Source: Devosia enhydra
GTDB taxonomy: Bacteria; Pseudomonadota; Alphaproteobacteria; Rhizobiales; Devosiaceae
Reading direction: 5' to 3'
Length of the DNA stretch: 64,000 bases
Assembly: GCF_900119845.1 (NCBI RefSeq)
Contig: NZ_FPKU01000002.1
Span: 963,381-1,027,380, forward strand
The notes below the pieces were generated by a model. It saw only the letters and a list, made by a program, of their open reading frames with translations. It was not told where the DNA came from and made no database searches. This document shows positions 36,713-45,666 of this stretch, one piece after another (within the stretch, counting starts at the first letter, position 1; each line of letters starts with the position of its first letter). Both the position numbers and the translations under genes were made by a program.

Positions 36713-37936
36713 ATGACACAGCTTCTCTTCATCAATGCCGCGGTGCTCGATACCGTCGCCGGCACCATCACCCCGGGCATGAGCGTGCTCGTGGATGGCA
36801 AGCTGATCAAGGCGATGGAAAAGGGCGCCATCGATGCGCCCGGCGCCACGGTGATCGACCTCGAAGGCCGCACGCTGATGCCCGGCCTCATCGATTGCCA
36901 CGCCCATCTCGCCGTGGGCGGCATGGCCACTACCGCGCTCAAATATCCCAGCTACATCATCGCCCAGGCCTCGCATTGGCTGCGCGAGATGATCAATCGC
37001 GGCTTCACCACCGTGCGCGATGCCGGTGGCGCCGATGCCGGCCTGCGCCAGGCGGTGGAGGAGGGGCTGTTCGTTGGCCCGCGCATGTTCGTTTCGGGCC
37101 GCATGATCAGCCAGACCGGCGGGCATGCCGACAAGCGCTGGCGCGCCGCCCCCACCACCTCCGAACCCCTGGTGTGGGAGCAGGAGCGCATCGCCGATGG
37201 CGTGCCCGAATGCCTCAAGGCGGTGCGCGACGAGCTGCGTCGTGGCGCCGACCAGATCAAGATCATGGCCTCGGGCGGCGTTGCCTCGCAGGGCGACGGC
37301 ATCGCGCATCTGCAGTTCTCGCCCGAGGAACTGACCGCGATGGTCGAGGAGACCGCGCGCCAGGGGACTTACGTCTTTGCCCACGTCTATACCGACAAGG
37401 GCATCCGCCGCGCCGCCGAGGCCGGCATCCGCACCGTCGAGCACGGCAATTTCCTCGGCGAGGAAACGGCCCGTATCATGGCCGAGCGCGGCACCTATCT
37501 CGTGCCCACGCTCATCACCTACCGCATGGACGGCCACTACGGCAAATCGGTCGGCTTCTCCGAAGCCTCGCTCGCCAAGAATGCCGAAGTGCTGGAGATG
37601 GGCACGCGCTCGCTCGAGATCGCGGCGGCGGCCGGGGTCAAGATCGCCTATGGCACCGATCTCTGCTTCTCGCCCAAGAAGCACCAGCCCGAGGAATTCC
37701 TCGTGCGCGCCGAGGTGCAGAAGCCGGCCGACATCATCCGCAGCGCGACCGTGATCGGCGCCGAAGTGGTGCGCATGGTCGACAAGCTCGGCGTCATCAA
37801 GCCGGGCGCCTTTGCCGACCTGCTCGTCATCGACGGCAATCCGCTCGAGGATCTCAAGCTCTTCCAGAACGACGGCCAGCACATGGCCGCGATCATCAAG
37901 GAAGGCCAGTTCATCAAGAACACCCTCGCGCATTAA
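36713..37936 (+). CDS. Metal-dependent amidohydrolase (Xaa-Pro dipeptidase / imidazolonepropionase-like)
   Basis: The 407-residue enzyme has a complete amidohydrolase site: HAH (63/65) in IDCHAHL, the carbamylated-lysine candidate in DQIKIMASGG near 184, histidines in FAHVYTD and VEHGNF, and the metal-ligand aspartate in AYGTDLCF near 320. The relatives with this layout include bacterial Xaa-Pro/Xaa-Arg dipeptidases (Sgx9260-like) and imidazolonepropionase-like hydrolases. Adjacency to a peptide importer supports a dipeptidase role, possibly on proline- or hydroxyproline-containing dipeptides. That substrate is inferred. It ends the importer transcript, before the binding-protein gene that has its own upstream box. 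Confidence 0.83.
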   Translation: MTQLLFINAAVLDTVAGTITPGMSVLVDGKLIKAMEKGAIDAPGATVIDLEGRTLMPGLIDCHAHLAVGGMATTALKYPSYIIAQASHWLREMINRGFTTVRDAGGADAGLRQAVEEGLFVGPRMFVSGRMISQTGGHADKRWRAAPTTSEPLVWEQERIADGVPECLKAVRDELRRGADQIKIMASGGVASQGDGIAHLQFSPEELTAMVEETARQGTYVFAHVYTDKGIRRAAEAGIRTVEHGNFLGEETARIMAERGTYLVPTLITYRMDGHYGKSVGFSEASLAKNAEVLEMGTRSLEIAAAAGVKIAYGTDLCFSPKKHQPEEFLVRAEVQKPADIIRSATVIGAEVVRMVDKLGVIKPGAFADLLVIDGNPLEDLKLFQNDGQHMAAIIKEGQFIKNTLAH

Positions 37937-38074
37937 GAGAACCAGCCCGGCGCGGTGATCCCCGCGCCATCAGATCCCGCCCGTCCGGCCCCTCGCCGGA
38001 CGGTGCCCTGCCACGCCGATTGCGCGGCTGCCGCTGCGCTCAGCAGCAAGCTCCACCTGCCGCCAGAATCAGCA

Positions 38075-38117
38075 TTGCGTGGAATTTGCATGTGTGTTGT
38101 AGTGACATTGTATGCAG
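38075..38117 (+). promoter_or_regulatory. Locus A operator, site 2 (degenerate), with possible promoter
   Basis: Two overlapping degenerate copies of the locus motif: GCATGT-GTG-TTGTAGTGAC at 38088-38106 and GTAGTG-ACA-TTGTATGCAG at 38099-38117, the second having an intact right arm. TTGCGT (38075-38080) and TGTAGT (38098-38103), 17 bases apart, could be a promoter overlapped by the operator. The site is weaker than the other three. The rest of the 265-bp gap (37937-38201) has nothing else I recognise. Confidence 0.5.
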
Positions 38118-38201
38118 TGCTCATGCCGAACTGCCGTTCCCCGGGAGAGGCCGACAGGTCTGGCGAGCGTCGTGACGAACCCCATTCTCAGGACAGGAAC
38201 C

Positions 38202-39770
38202 ATGATGGTGAAGAACACTTACCGGCTGCTTGTTGCCGCAGCGCTGGGCAGCCTCTGCTCGGTCACCTGGTCGCAGGCCCAGGAGACCCTGATCGTCGAC
38301 ACGGTCTTCCAGCTCAAGACCGCCGATCCCGCCCGTGCCTTCGAGCCGACCGCAAGCCTCGTCCTGCACCCGGTCTACGAGACGCTGGTGACCTTCACCG
38401 ATGGCGATGCCACGGCGCTGAAGCCCGGCCTTGCCGACCTGCCCACCGCCTCGGAAGATGCCACCACCTTCACCTTCACCCTGCGTGAGGGCGCGACCTT
38501 CAGCGACGGCACCCCGGTCACCGCCGATGACGTGCTGTTCTCGCTCAACCGTGCGCAGAACGTCAAAGGCAGCGCCGCCTTCATGCTGGCCGGCATGACC
38601 TTCGCCAAGGGCGAGGCCGACAACCAGATCGTCGTCACGGCCGCCGCTTCCGATCCGGGCCTGCCCGCCCGCCTCACCTATCCGGCCTTCTCGATCCTCA
38701 ATTCCGATGTGATCAAGGCCAATGGCGGCGCCGATACCGCCGAGGCCGCCCAGACCGATACCGCCGATGCCTTCCTCGCCACGGCTTCGGCCGGCTCGGG
38801 CCCCTACATCCTTTCGAAGTGGGACCTCTCCTCGGAAGTCGTGCTGACGCGCAACGAGGCCTACTGGGGCGAGGCCCCGGCCTATGACCAGATCATCGTG
38901 CGCAACGTGGCCAACACCGCCCAGCAGATGAACATCACCCGCGGCGTCAGCCAGATCGCCATCGATCTGCGCCCCGACCAGCTCGGCATGATGGGCGACA
39001 GCGTCAACGTCATCTCGCAGCCCGGCTCCGACATGGGCTTCCTGTTCCTCAACGCCAACCCGACCGTCTCGGAGATCACTTCGAACCCCGACTTCGTCGA
39101 GGCGGTGCGCTATGGCGTCGATTTCGCCGGCATCCTGAACCTTGTGGGTGATGGCGCCGGCCGTCCGGGCGGCATCGTGCCCTCGATCCTGCTCGGCACG
39201 CTGCCGGGTGAAGAGGCTCCGGTGCGCGATGTCGAGCGCGCCAAGGCGGCGCTGGCGCGGTCGGGCATCACCAACCCGACGATCGATTTCTCCTATGCCT
39301 CGGACATTGCCAAGCACGGCATTTCCTTTGGCGATATCGGCGCCAAGGTGCAGGCCGACCTCGCCGAGATCGGCATCACGCTCAACCTCGTGCCGCAGCC
39401 GGTCTCGGCCAATCTCGATGGCTACCGTGCTGGTTCTCTCCAGATGAGCGTGCAGTGGTGGGGTCCGGCCTTCCCGGATCCGAGCTACTACCTCGCCTTC
39501 AACCCCGGCAAGCTGGTCGGCCTGCGCGCCGGCTGGGCCGCCGGCAGCTCGGCTCCGGTCGAGGAACTGGCCGCCACCGCCGCCATCACCATCGAGCCGT
39601 CCGAGCGCGATGCCATCTACAAGCAGTGGCAGCAGGCGCTCAACGAGAATGGCCCGTTCATTCCGCTCTTCCAGCCCCCGACCACGCTGGTGAGCTCCAA
39701 GACCGTCGCCAACGTCACCTATCACCCGACCTGGACGGTCGACCTCGCCGAAGTGACCCCGGCGCAGTGA
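38202..39770 (+). CDS. Peptide/nickel-type ABC transporter periplasmic binding protein (family 5, system 1)
   Basis: The 522-residue family 5 (DppA/OppA-type) binding protein has a signal peptide (1-25, ending WSQAQ) before ETLIVDTVFQLKTADPARAFEPT. Characteristic stretches are LKPGLADLPTASEDATTFTFTLREGATFSDGTPVTADDV and YWGEAPAYDQIIV. It would deliver the ligand to the permease encoded upstream. ATG at 38202 or 38205 both follow AGGACAGGA; I use the first. A reading frame open from 38112 would extend across the operator region and is rejected. It is convergent with the DUF3830 gene, with a hairpin terminator between them. Confidence 0.92.
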   Translation: MMVKNTYRLLVAAALGSLCSVTWSQAQETLIVDTVFQLKTADPARAFEPTASLVLHPVYETLVTFTDGDATALKPGLADLPTASEDATTFTFTLREGATFSDGTPVTADDVLFSLNRAQNVKGSAAFMLAGMTFAKGEADNQIVVTAAASDPGLPARLTYPAFSILNSDVIKANGGADTAEAAQTDTADAFLATASAGSGPYILSKWDLSSEVVLTRNEAYWGEAPAYDQIIVRNVANTAQQMNITRGVSQIAIDLRPDQLGMMGDSVNVISQPGSDMGFLFLNANPTVSEITSNPDFVEAVRYGVDFAGILNLVGDGAGRPGGIVPSILLGTLPGEEAPVRDVERAKAALARSGITNPTIDFSYASDIAKHGISFGDIGAKVQADLAEIGITLNLVPQPVSANLDGYRAGSLQMSVQWWGPAFPDPSYYLAFNPGKLVGLRAGWAAGSSAPVEELAATAAITIEPSERDAIYKQWQQALNENGPFIPLFQPPTTLVSSKTVANVTYHPTWTVDLAEVTPAQ

Positions 39771-39781
39771 TGGCATGAAAA

Positions 39782-39809
39782 CGGGGCGGCCCCAGCAGGA
39801 GCCGCCCCG
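39782..39809 (-). terminator. Terminator between the binding protein and DUF3830 genes
   Basis: CGGGGCGGC (39782-39790) pairs with GCCGCCCCG (39801-39809). The T-run (TTTT) follows on the minus strand, so it terminates the DUF3830 gene; in the plus direction it is a hairpin without a T-tail and may help end the convergent gene. Confidence 0.75.
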
Positions 39810-39856
39810 ATCAAGACCCATCCGGCGCGGAGAACGCGTCGGACCCGATCAACTCC

Positions 39857-40273
39857 TCACGCGATGGCTTCGAAGCGGATGTCCTGCGCGCCTTCCCACA
39901 GAACCAGCTTGCCCAATGCGGGAAGGTTCTCGAGCCCCTCGGTGAGGGTGATGAAATGATTGCCCGCCAGCTGGCCCATCTTGCTCGAAAAGTCCACGCC
40001 GCCATAGGCCAGCAGGATCTCGGTCTCGCTGATCCCGCCGGGGTAAAGGATGATGTGGCCGGGCGCCGGATGGCTCGTATGGTTCTCATAGGTCACGCCG
40101 AAATCGGTGTCCCCCAGCGGGATCCACACGCCTTCGCCGCTCCAGCGCACATGCACGATCTTGCCCGAATAGGGCAGGTGCTTTTCGAAGGCCGCGCAGG
40201 TGCGCGGCGCGTTTTCCCTCTCCAACCGGCCAGTGAAGGTAAATGGACCGGCTGTCACGCGTAGTTTGGTCAT
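39857..40273 (-). CDS. DUF3830 family protein
   Basis: The 138-residue protein matches DUF3830, a cyclophilin-like beta-barrel family of unknown function. Characteristic features are TAAFEKHLPYSGK-like CAAFEKHLPYSGKIVHVRWSGEGVWIPLGD and PGGISETEILLAYGG. The ATG at 40273 follows GAGGAG; a longer frame open to 40336 lacks a good start. It is divergent from the M20 gene across a 139-bp gap that holds an operator. Placement inside the GntR locus suggests it supports metabolism of the imported compound, for instance as a small-molecule binder, but I do not assign a reaction. Confidence 0.8.
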   Translation of the reverse strand: MTKLRVTAGPFTFTGRLERENAPRTCAAFEKHLPYSGKIVHVRWSGEGVWIPLGDTDFGVTYENHTSHPAPGHIILYPGGISETEILLAYGGVDFSSKMGQLAGNHFITLTEGLENLPALGKLVLWEGAQDIRFEAIA

Positions 40274-40339
40274 TGCGATCTCCTCGGGGTCTCTCCGGCC
40301 GGGCCGCGCCTGCTGCGCCAGCCCGTCGGCATGCACACT

Positions 40340-40358
40340 GCATGCGAATTGTATGCGG
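40340..40358 (+). promoter_or_regulatory. Locus A operator, site 3 (between DUF3830 and the M20 operon)
   Basis: GCATGCGAATTGTATGCGG fits GCATGC-N3-TTGTATGCR exactly. It is a near-palindrome around A40348 and sits midway between two divergent starts (40273 minus, 40413 plus), so one bound dimer could control both. On the minus strand a perfect TTGACA (40379-40374) lies 20 bases from TACAAT inside the site. Confidence 0.78.
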
Positions 40359-40412
40359 TGAGCCCCTTGCCTCTGTCAATCGCCGCAACGGCGCGCATCA
40401 GCGGAGCCGGTC

Positions 40413-41723
40413 ATGAGTGCTGGGCCCGACACTGGCCTTGAGGCGGCTCTTGCCGCCGGCAGCGACCGCGCCATCGCGCTTCTCGTTCGCCTCATCGGCC
40501 TGCAGGAAGAGGGCGAGACCGCGGTGCAGGACGAGATCGCCCGCAGGCTTAAGGCCCTGGGCGCGCAGGTCGAGCGCTTCGATTACGATCCCTCCGCAGT
40601 GCCGGTCGTCGCCGAATTCGCCAGCGCCGCAGCCGCGGATACAGGGCAGCGCTCCGCCGTACTGGGCCGGATGTCGGGGGCCGGCGCTGGGCGCAGCCTC
40701 CTCCTCTTTGCCCATCCCGACAGCGAGCCGGTTTCGGCGGCCATTGGTTGGCCGATGCCCCCCTTTGCCGGCATCGAGCGCGATGGCCGCATCCATGGCT
40801 GGGGCGTCGCCGATGATCTCTCGGGCATCGCCATTGCGCTCTCGGCGCTCGAGGCCATCGCCGCCGCGGGCGTGAGGCTTTCGGGCGATGTGGCCTTTGC
40901 CAGCACGCCGAGCAAGCGCCATGCGCGCGGCATCGCGGCGCTGCTCCATCACGGCATCGCGGCCGATGCGGCGCTCTATCTCCATCCTGCCGAATCCGGG
41001 GTCGGCATGCGCGAGATCAAGGCCTTCTGCTCGGGCCTGCTCGAATTCTCGCTGACCGTCAGCGGGCGCCAGCCCGAAACCGAAGAGCCCAGCCACACCG
41101 CCTTCGCGCATCTGGCCGTCAACCCGGTCGAAAAACTCCTGGGGCTCGCCGCAGCCCTGCGCGAGCTCGACGCCGAGCGCGCCGCCCGCATCCACCATCC
41201 GCGCCTCGAGGATGCGGTGGGGCGCTCGACCAACATCCTGATCTCGGGGCTTTCGGCCTCCGATCCCAACGGGCTCGGCCGGGTGCCGCTCTCCGCCACG
41301 CTTTCGGGCAGCATCGCCTTTCCGCCCGGCGAGACGATGGACGCGGTGATGGCCGAGGTCGAGGCGGCGATCGCCAAGGCTGCCGCAGCCGATCCCTGGC
41401 TTTCCGGGCATGCCCCGCAGCTCACCTGGCTTTCGGGCGTCAGCGGCGCCGAAGTGCCCGCCGACCACCCCCTCTTCGAAACCGTTGCCGGCGCCGTCGA
41501 GGCGATCTGCGGCTTTCGCCCGCGCGTCAACCCGATGCACACCTCGTCCGATATCCGCAACCCGATGGTGCAGAAGGCCATCCCCACCATCGGGCTCGGG
41601 CCGCTCTGCGGCGACCTGACCCATAATGGCCGCACCGGCGAATGGGTGTCCCGGGACGATCATCTGCGCGCCGTCGCGGTCGTCGCCGCAAGCCTCGTCG
41701 CCTGGTGCGGTGTGTCCCAATGA
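40413..41723 (+). CDS. M20-family peptidase-like hydrolase lacking the usual catalytic glutamate pair
   Basis: The 436-residue protein has the M20 (ArgE/DapE/carboxypeptidase) layout: metal ligand H101 with D103 in FAHPDSEP, the bridging aspartate in GVADDLSG (134/135), a dimerisation insert (about 195-310) and a C-terminal THNGRTGEWVSRDDHL. In active members an EE pair (general base and ligand) follows about 30 residues after the bridging aspartate; here the region reads ASTPSKRHARG with no Glu. It may therefore be inactive, bind a different metal set, or be a divergent hydrolase. It starts a three-gene operon with the DapA-family and fusion genes. Confidence 0.8.
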   Translation: MSAGPDTGLEAALAAGSDRAIALLVRLIGLQEEGETAVQDEIARRLKALGAQVERFDYDPSAVPVVAEFASAAAADTGQRSAVLGRMSGAGAGRSLLLFAHPDSEPVSAAIGWPMPPFAGIERDGRIHGWGVADDLSGIAIALSALEAIAAAGVRLSGDVAFASTPSKRHARGIAALLHHGIAADAALYLHPAESGVGMREIKAFCSGLLEFSLTVSGRQPETEEPSHTAFAHLAVNPVEKLLGLAAALRELDAERAARIHHPRLEDAVGRSTNILISGLSASDPNGLGRVPLSATLSGSIAFPPGETMDAVMAEVEAAIAKAAAADPWLSGHAPQLTWLSGVSGAEVPADHPLFETVAGAVEAICGFRPRVNPMHTSSDIRNPMVQKAIPTIGLGPLCGDLTHNGRTGEWVSRDDHLRAVAVVAASLVAWCGVSQ

Positions 41724-41805
41724 TCCCCGCTCCGCCCTCCTTTTCCTCTCCAGCCCTCTTCTCGCGTTGCCTTCCTCCGGCCGCATCGACCCCAAGGATT
41801 TCCCG

Positions 41806-42705
41806 ATGACCAAGCGCTTCCGCGGCACCTATACCGTCATGATCACGCCTTTCGATGCGCGCGGTGCCGTCGATCTCAATGCCACGGCCGAGTTCGTCGA
41901 CTGGCAGATCCGCTCGGGCATCCATGGTCTCGTGCCGCTGGGGTCGACGGGGGAATTCCTCTCGCTCACCGATGATGAGCGCGCCGCCGTGGCCGAGACC
42001 GTGATCCGCAAGGCGGCCGGCCGCGTGCCGGTGCTGGTGGGTACGGGTGCCGAATCCACCGACGATGTCATCCGCTATTCCCGCCAGGCCGAGGCCATGG
42101 GGGCTGATGGCGTGATGATCATCCCTCCCTTCTATTCCACCCCCACCGAGGATGAACTCTTCGAGCATTTCCGCCGTATCGGCGAAGCGCTTTCGATCCC
42201 GGTGATGATCTACAACAACCCCGCCACGGCCAATGTCGATCTCACCCCGCGCATCGTGGAACGCCTCAGCCGCATCGATGCGGTGCGCTATATCAAGGAA
42301 TCGACGATGGATGTGACGCGCATCCGCGACATCCTCGAATTCTGCGATGGCCGGATGACGGTGTTCGGCGGCATCATGGGCTTTGAATCCTTCCTCGCCG
42401 GCGCCGAGGGCTGGGTGGCGGTGGGCTCCAATGTGATGCCGAAAGAAATGGCCGACATCTTCACCCTCTGGGCCGACAAGCGCGACTATGAGGCGGCCCG
42501 CGCCCTCTATATGCGCGTGCTGCCGGTCATCCGCCTCGTGGGCGGGCATCGCTATGTCTCGGCCTCCAAGGCGGCTCTGGCCCTGATGGGCCGCGATGTC
42601 GGTGGTCCGCGCCCGCCGCGCCTGCCGCTGCCCAAGGCTGAATGGGCCATGGTGCGCGAGGCGCTCGAAGGGTCGGGTGTCAGCCTCGCGGATGTCGCGG
42701 CGTGA
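41806..42705 (+). CDS. DapA-family (N-acetylneuraminate lyase / Pyr4H2C deaminase-type) aldolase
   Basis: A 299-residue class I aldolase with Schiff-base lysine K164 in YIKES, Y136 in MIYNNP and the GSTGEF loop (46-51). The loop reads GSTGE in place of the GTTGE typical of lysine-biosynthetic DapA, arguing for a catabolic branch such as N-acetylneuraminate lyase, 5-keto-4-deoxy-glucarate dehydratase or 1-pyrroline-4-hydroxy-2-carboxylate deaminase. The neighbours (imino-acid-type oxidase fusion, peptide importer, GntR regulator) favour the deaminase. This remains inferred. ATG at 41806 follows AAGGATTTCCCG. The stop overlaps the GTG of the fusion gene (GTGA). Confidence 0.85.
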   Translation: MTKRFRGTYTVMITPFDARGAVDLNATAEFVDWQIRSGIHGLVPLGSTGEFLSLTDDERAAVAETVIRKAAGRVPVLVGTGAESTDDVIRYSRQAEAMGADGVMIIPPFYSTPTEDELFEHFRRIGEALSIPVMIYNNPATANVDLTPRIVERLSRIDAVRYIKESTMDVTRIRDILEFCDGRMTVFGGIMGFESFLAGAEGWVAVGSNVMPKEMADIFTLWADKRDYEAARALYMRVLPVIRLVGGHRYVSASKAALALMGRDVGGPRPPRLPLPKAEWAMVREALEGSGVSLADVAA

Positions 42706-45632
42706 GTGCAGCGGCCGGTCGTCGCCTGTCGGGCAGCGGCGCGGTCGCCTCGGGCGCCCCGATCCGCTTCGTGTTCGAGGGGCAGCCGGTCGAGGCGCTT
42801 GAGGGCGAGACCATCGCCGCCGCCCTCACCGCCGCCGGCCATGTCGCGCTGCGCGAAACCGGCCAGGGCCGCGAGACGCGCGGGCTCTATTGCGGCATGG
42901 GCGCCTGCCAGGACTGCCTCGTGGAGATCGAAGGGCGCGGCGCCCAGCGCGCCTGCATGACCAAGGTCGCGCCGGGCCTCGACATACGCCGCCATGCCGC
43001 CGCGCGTGCCGGTCTGGCGCCGCTCGGGCTCCGTCCCGAGGCCGATCGCCCGGTCGAGACCTGCGACATCGCGATTGTCGGCGCCGGCCCTGCCGCCCTC
43101 TCGGCTGCGCTGAGACTTGCCGAGGCCGGACGCTCCGTCATCCTGCTCGATGAGCGTGCAGAGCCGGGCGGGCAGTATTTCAAGCCGCTCGCGCCCTCGC
43201 ACCGCTTTGCCGCCGGAACGGGCGATCGCCAGTTCGCACGCGGGCAGGCGCTTGTGGAGAGCGTGCGCCGGGCAGGCGCCATCATCCGGTCGGGCCAGAT
43301 GGTCTGGCACGGTACGGTCTCGGCGGAAGGCCGGCCCGAGCTCGGCATCATTGCGCCCGATGGCGCGTATGTGCTTTCGGCAGAGGCGGTGCTGCTCGCC
43401 ACCGGCGCCTATGAGCGGCCCCATCACGTGCCGGGCTGGACGCTGCCGGGCGTCATGACGGCGGGGGCCGGGCAGACGCTGGCGCGCGCCTATCGCGTCA
43501 GCCCCGGCCAGCGCGTGCTGGTGGCCGGCAATGGCCCGCTCAACTGGCAGGTGGCGCTCGAAATCGCCCGTGGCGGCGGCAAGGTGGTGGCGCTGCTCGA
43601 AGCGGCGAGGCCTTCGCATCCGGGCAATCTTGCCGCCATCGCCGGCATGGCCCGCGCCGCGCCCGGCCTTGCGCTCGCGGGTCTGGGCATGCGCGCGCAG
43701 CTTCTGGCCGCGGGCATAAAGCTGCATGAAAGCACGATGGTCACCCGCCTCGAAGGCCGCGACCAGCTCGAAGCGGTAATTGCCGTCGATGCGCAGGGCC
43801 GCGAACTCGCCTTCGAGGCTGACGCCGCCTGCCTCGGCTATGGCTTTACGCCCGCCGTCGAACTTCTCCGCCAGCTCGGCGCTGCCGTCGATGTCGATGC
43901 CGCAACCGGGTATCCCGTGCCGCGCCGCGACGGCGATGGCCGCACGAGCCTGCCAAAAATCTTCATCGCCGGCGATGGCGGTGGCATCGGGGGCAGCGAG
44001 GCAGCCCTTGCCCAGGGCGAAATCGCCGCTGCCACGATGCTGGCGAGCCTTAGCGCCAAAGCGCCCGATCCGTCCTCCGCCCGCTCCCATCTCGCAAAGG
44101 CCCAGGCCTTCCAGCGCAGCCTCTGGCAGGTGTTCGCGCCCGCTCTCCCCACCCCCGCGCCGACCCGGGAGACGATGATCTGTCGCTGCGAAGGCATTGC
44201 GGCCGGCGCCATTCTCGACCTCAAGGCCGAGGGCGTCGACGATCTCGGCAGCCTCAAGCGCCGCACCCGGCTCGGCATGGGCCGCTGCCAGGGCCGCTAC
44301 TGCGCCGGGGCCGCCCTCAAGCTCCTGCGCGACGATCTCGGGGCGTGCGTCGAGGCCGATCTCTTTGCCCCGCAGGCGCCAGCGCGTCCGGTGCCGGCCA
44401 TCGTGCTTGCCACGGAAAAAGCCGAGTGGGGCGGCCACCGCGAAGTGCCGCTCGATCGCATCCCGCGCGGCGCCCACGTGGCCGATCCGCTGCCGGCCCA
44501 CTGCGACCTGCTGGTGATCGGGGCGGGCATCACCGGCGCCTCGACCGCGCTCTTTGCCGCCCGCGACGGCGCCGATGTCCTCGTCATCGATCGCAGCCCG
44601 CCCAACAGCCAGGCCTCGGGCGGCAATGCCGGCAGCCTCCATGTGCAGCTCTTGAGCTGGGATTTCGGCAAGAAGGCTATGGCCGGCGGCAGCCCGGCCC
44701 AGCGCACCCTGCCGCTCCAGCGCGATTCCGTCGCACTCTGGAAGGACCTCGAACACGAGCTCAATTCCGATTTCGAGATCGTCACCACCGGCGGGCTGAT
44801 GGTGGCCGAAAACGAGGAGCAGGGCGCCTTCCTGCGCGACAAGGCCGCCGCCGAGCGCGCCTGCGGCATCGATACCGAAGTCATCGGACGCAACGAGCTC
44901 GCAACGCTGGCCCCCGCCGTGTCCGAACGCATGCTGGTGGCCGCCTATTGCGCCGCCGAGGGCAAGATCAACCCGCTCAAGGGCACGCCCGCGATCGTGG
45001 CTGCGGCCGAGGCAGCCGGGGCGCGTTTCGCGTCCGGCCATCAGGTGGTCGCCATCGCGCCCGAAGGCGAGCACTATCGGGTCACCACCGGCGCCGGAGC
45101 CAGCATCCTCGCACGCCGCGTCGTTATCGCCTCGGGCGGCTGGTCACGCCAGCTCGGCGCCATGCTCGGCGTCGACCTGCCGATTTCCGGCGCGCCGCTG
45201 CAAATGCTGGTCACCGAGCCGACCCGTCCCATCCTCAAGCAGCTCATCGCCCATGCCGACCGGCATTTGACCATGAAGCAGGCAACCAACGGCAATCTGA
45301 TCATCGGCGGCGCCTGGACGGCAGGACGCAATCCCGAAACCGGCTATTCGAAGGTGTTGCGCACCAGTATCGAAGGCAATCTCTGGGTCGCCGAGCGCAC
45401 GGTTCCGGCCATGGCGGGACTGCACCTGTTGCGCAGCTGGGCGGCGATGAACATCAATATCGATGGTGCGCCGCTGCTCGGGCCCCTGCCGGGCCATCCG
45501 CGCGTCTTCGTTGCTGCCACCGCCAATGGCTATACGCTGGGGCCGATGATGGGCAAGCTCACGGCAGCCCTCGCCACTGGGCGCGATCCGGGCCGCGCCA
45601 TCGATTATTTCACGCTGGCGCGGTTTTCCTGA
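42702..45632 (+). CDS. Three-module redox fusion: 2Fe-2S ferredoxin, FAD/NAD oxidoreductase with BFD-type cysteines, and DAO-family oxidase
   Basis: This 976-residue protein joins in one chain what other bacteria encode as three subunits (HcnA-HcnB-HcnC, or the LhpF-LhpE-LhpB set of D-hydroxyproline dehydrogenase, or opine oxidase subunits). Residues about 18-95 are a ferredoxin-like module with C64, C69, C72 and C85. Residues about 120-480 form a pyridine nucleotide-disulfide-type flavoprotein (DIAIVGAGPAALSAALRL), followed by a second iron-sulfur (BFD-like) segment with C494, C496, C529 and C534. Residues about 600-976 form a DAO oxidase (DLLVIGAGITGASTALFAA). The GTG start overlaps the upstream stop. 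It probably oxidises an imino or N-substituted amino acid. Ends 34 bp from the convergent gntR. Confidence 0.88.
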   Translation: MSAAAGRRLSGSGAVASGAPIRFVFEGQPVEALEGETIAAALTAAGHVALRETGQGRETRGLYCGMGACQDCLVEIEGRGAQRACMTKVAPGLDIRRHAAARAGLAPLGLRPEADRPVETCDIAIVGAGPAALSAALRLAEAGRSVILLDERAEPGGQYFKPLAPSHRFAAGTGDRQFARGQALVESVRRAGAIIRSGQMVWHGTVSAEGRPELGIIAPDGAYVLSAEAVLLATGAYERPHHVPGWTLPGVMTAGAGQTLARAYRVSPGQRVLVAGNGPLNWQVALEIARGGGKVVALLEAARPSHPGNLAAIAGMARAAPGLALAGLGMRAQLLAAGIKLHESTMVTRLEGRDQLEAVIAVDAQGRELAFEADAACLGYGFTPAVELLRQLGAAVDVDAATGYPVPRRDGDGRTSLPKIFIAGDGGGIGGSEAALAQGEIAAATMLASLSAKAPDPSSARSHLAKAQAFQRSLWQVFAPALPTPAPTRETMICRCEGIAAGAILDLKAEGVDDLGSLKRRTRLGMGRCQGRYCAGAALKLLRDDLGACVEADLFAPQAPARPVPAIVLATEKAEWGGHREVPLDRIPRGAHVADPLPAHCDLLVIGAGITGASTALFAARDGADVLVIDRSPPNSQASGGNAGSLHVQLLSWDFGKKAMAGGSPAQRTLPLQRDSVALWKDLEHELNSDFEIVTTGGLMVAENEEQGAFLRDKAAAERACGIDTEVIGRNELATLAPAVSERMLVAAYCAAEGKINPLKGTPAIVAAAEAAGARFASGHQVVAIAPEGEHYRVTTGAGASILARRVVIASGGWSRQLGAMLGVDLPISGAPLQMLVTEPTRPILKQLIAHADRHLTMKQATNGNLIIGGAWTAGRNPETGYSKVLRTSIEGNLWVAERTVPAMAGLHLLRSWAAMNINIDGAPLLGPLPGHPRVFVAATANGYTLGPMMGKLTAALATGRDPGRAIDYFTLARFS

Positions 45633-45666
45633 CGCCGGTCAGGGAAAGGGTGAAGGCTCCAAACTC

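Noticed and set aside
41806-42705. Assignment as lysine-biosynthetic DapA
   Set aside because: The loop reads GSTGE, not GTTGE, and all neighbours are catabolic; a lyase/deaminase role is more likely.
42552-45074. An 840-codon antisense open frame over the redox fusion
   Set aside because: Low-complexity His/Arg/Ala/Gly translation without domains; the plus-strand fusion has all cofactor motifs.
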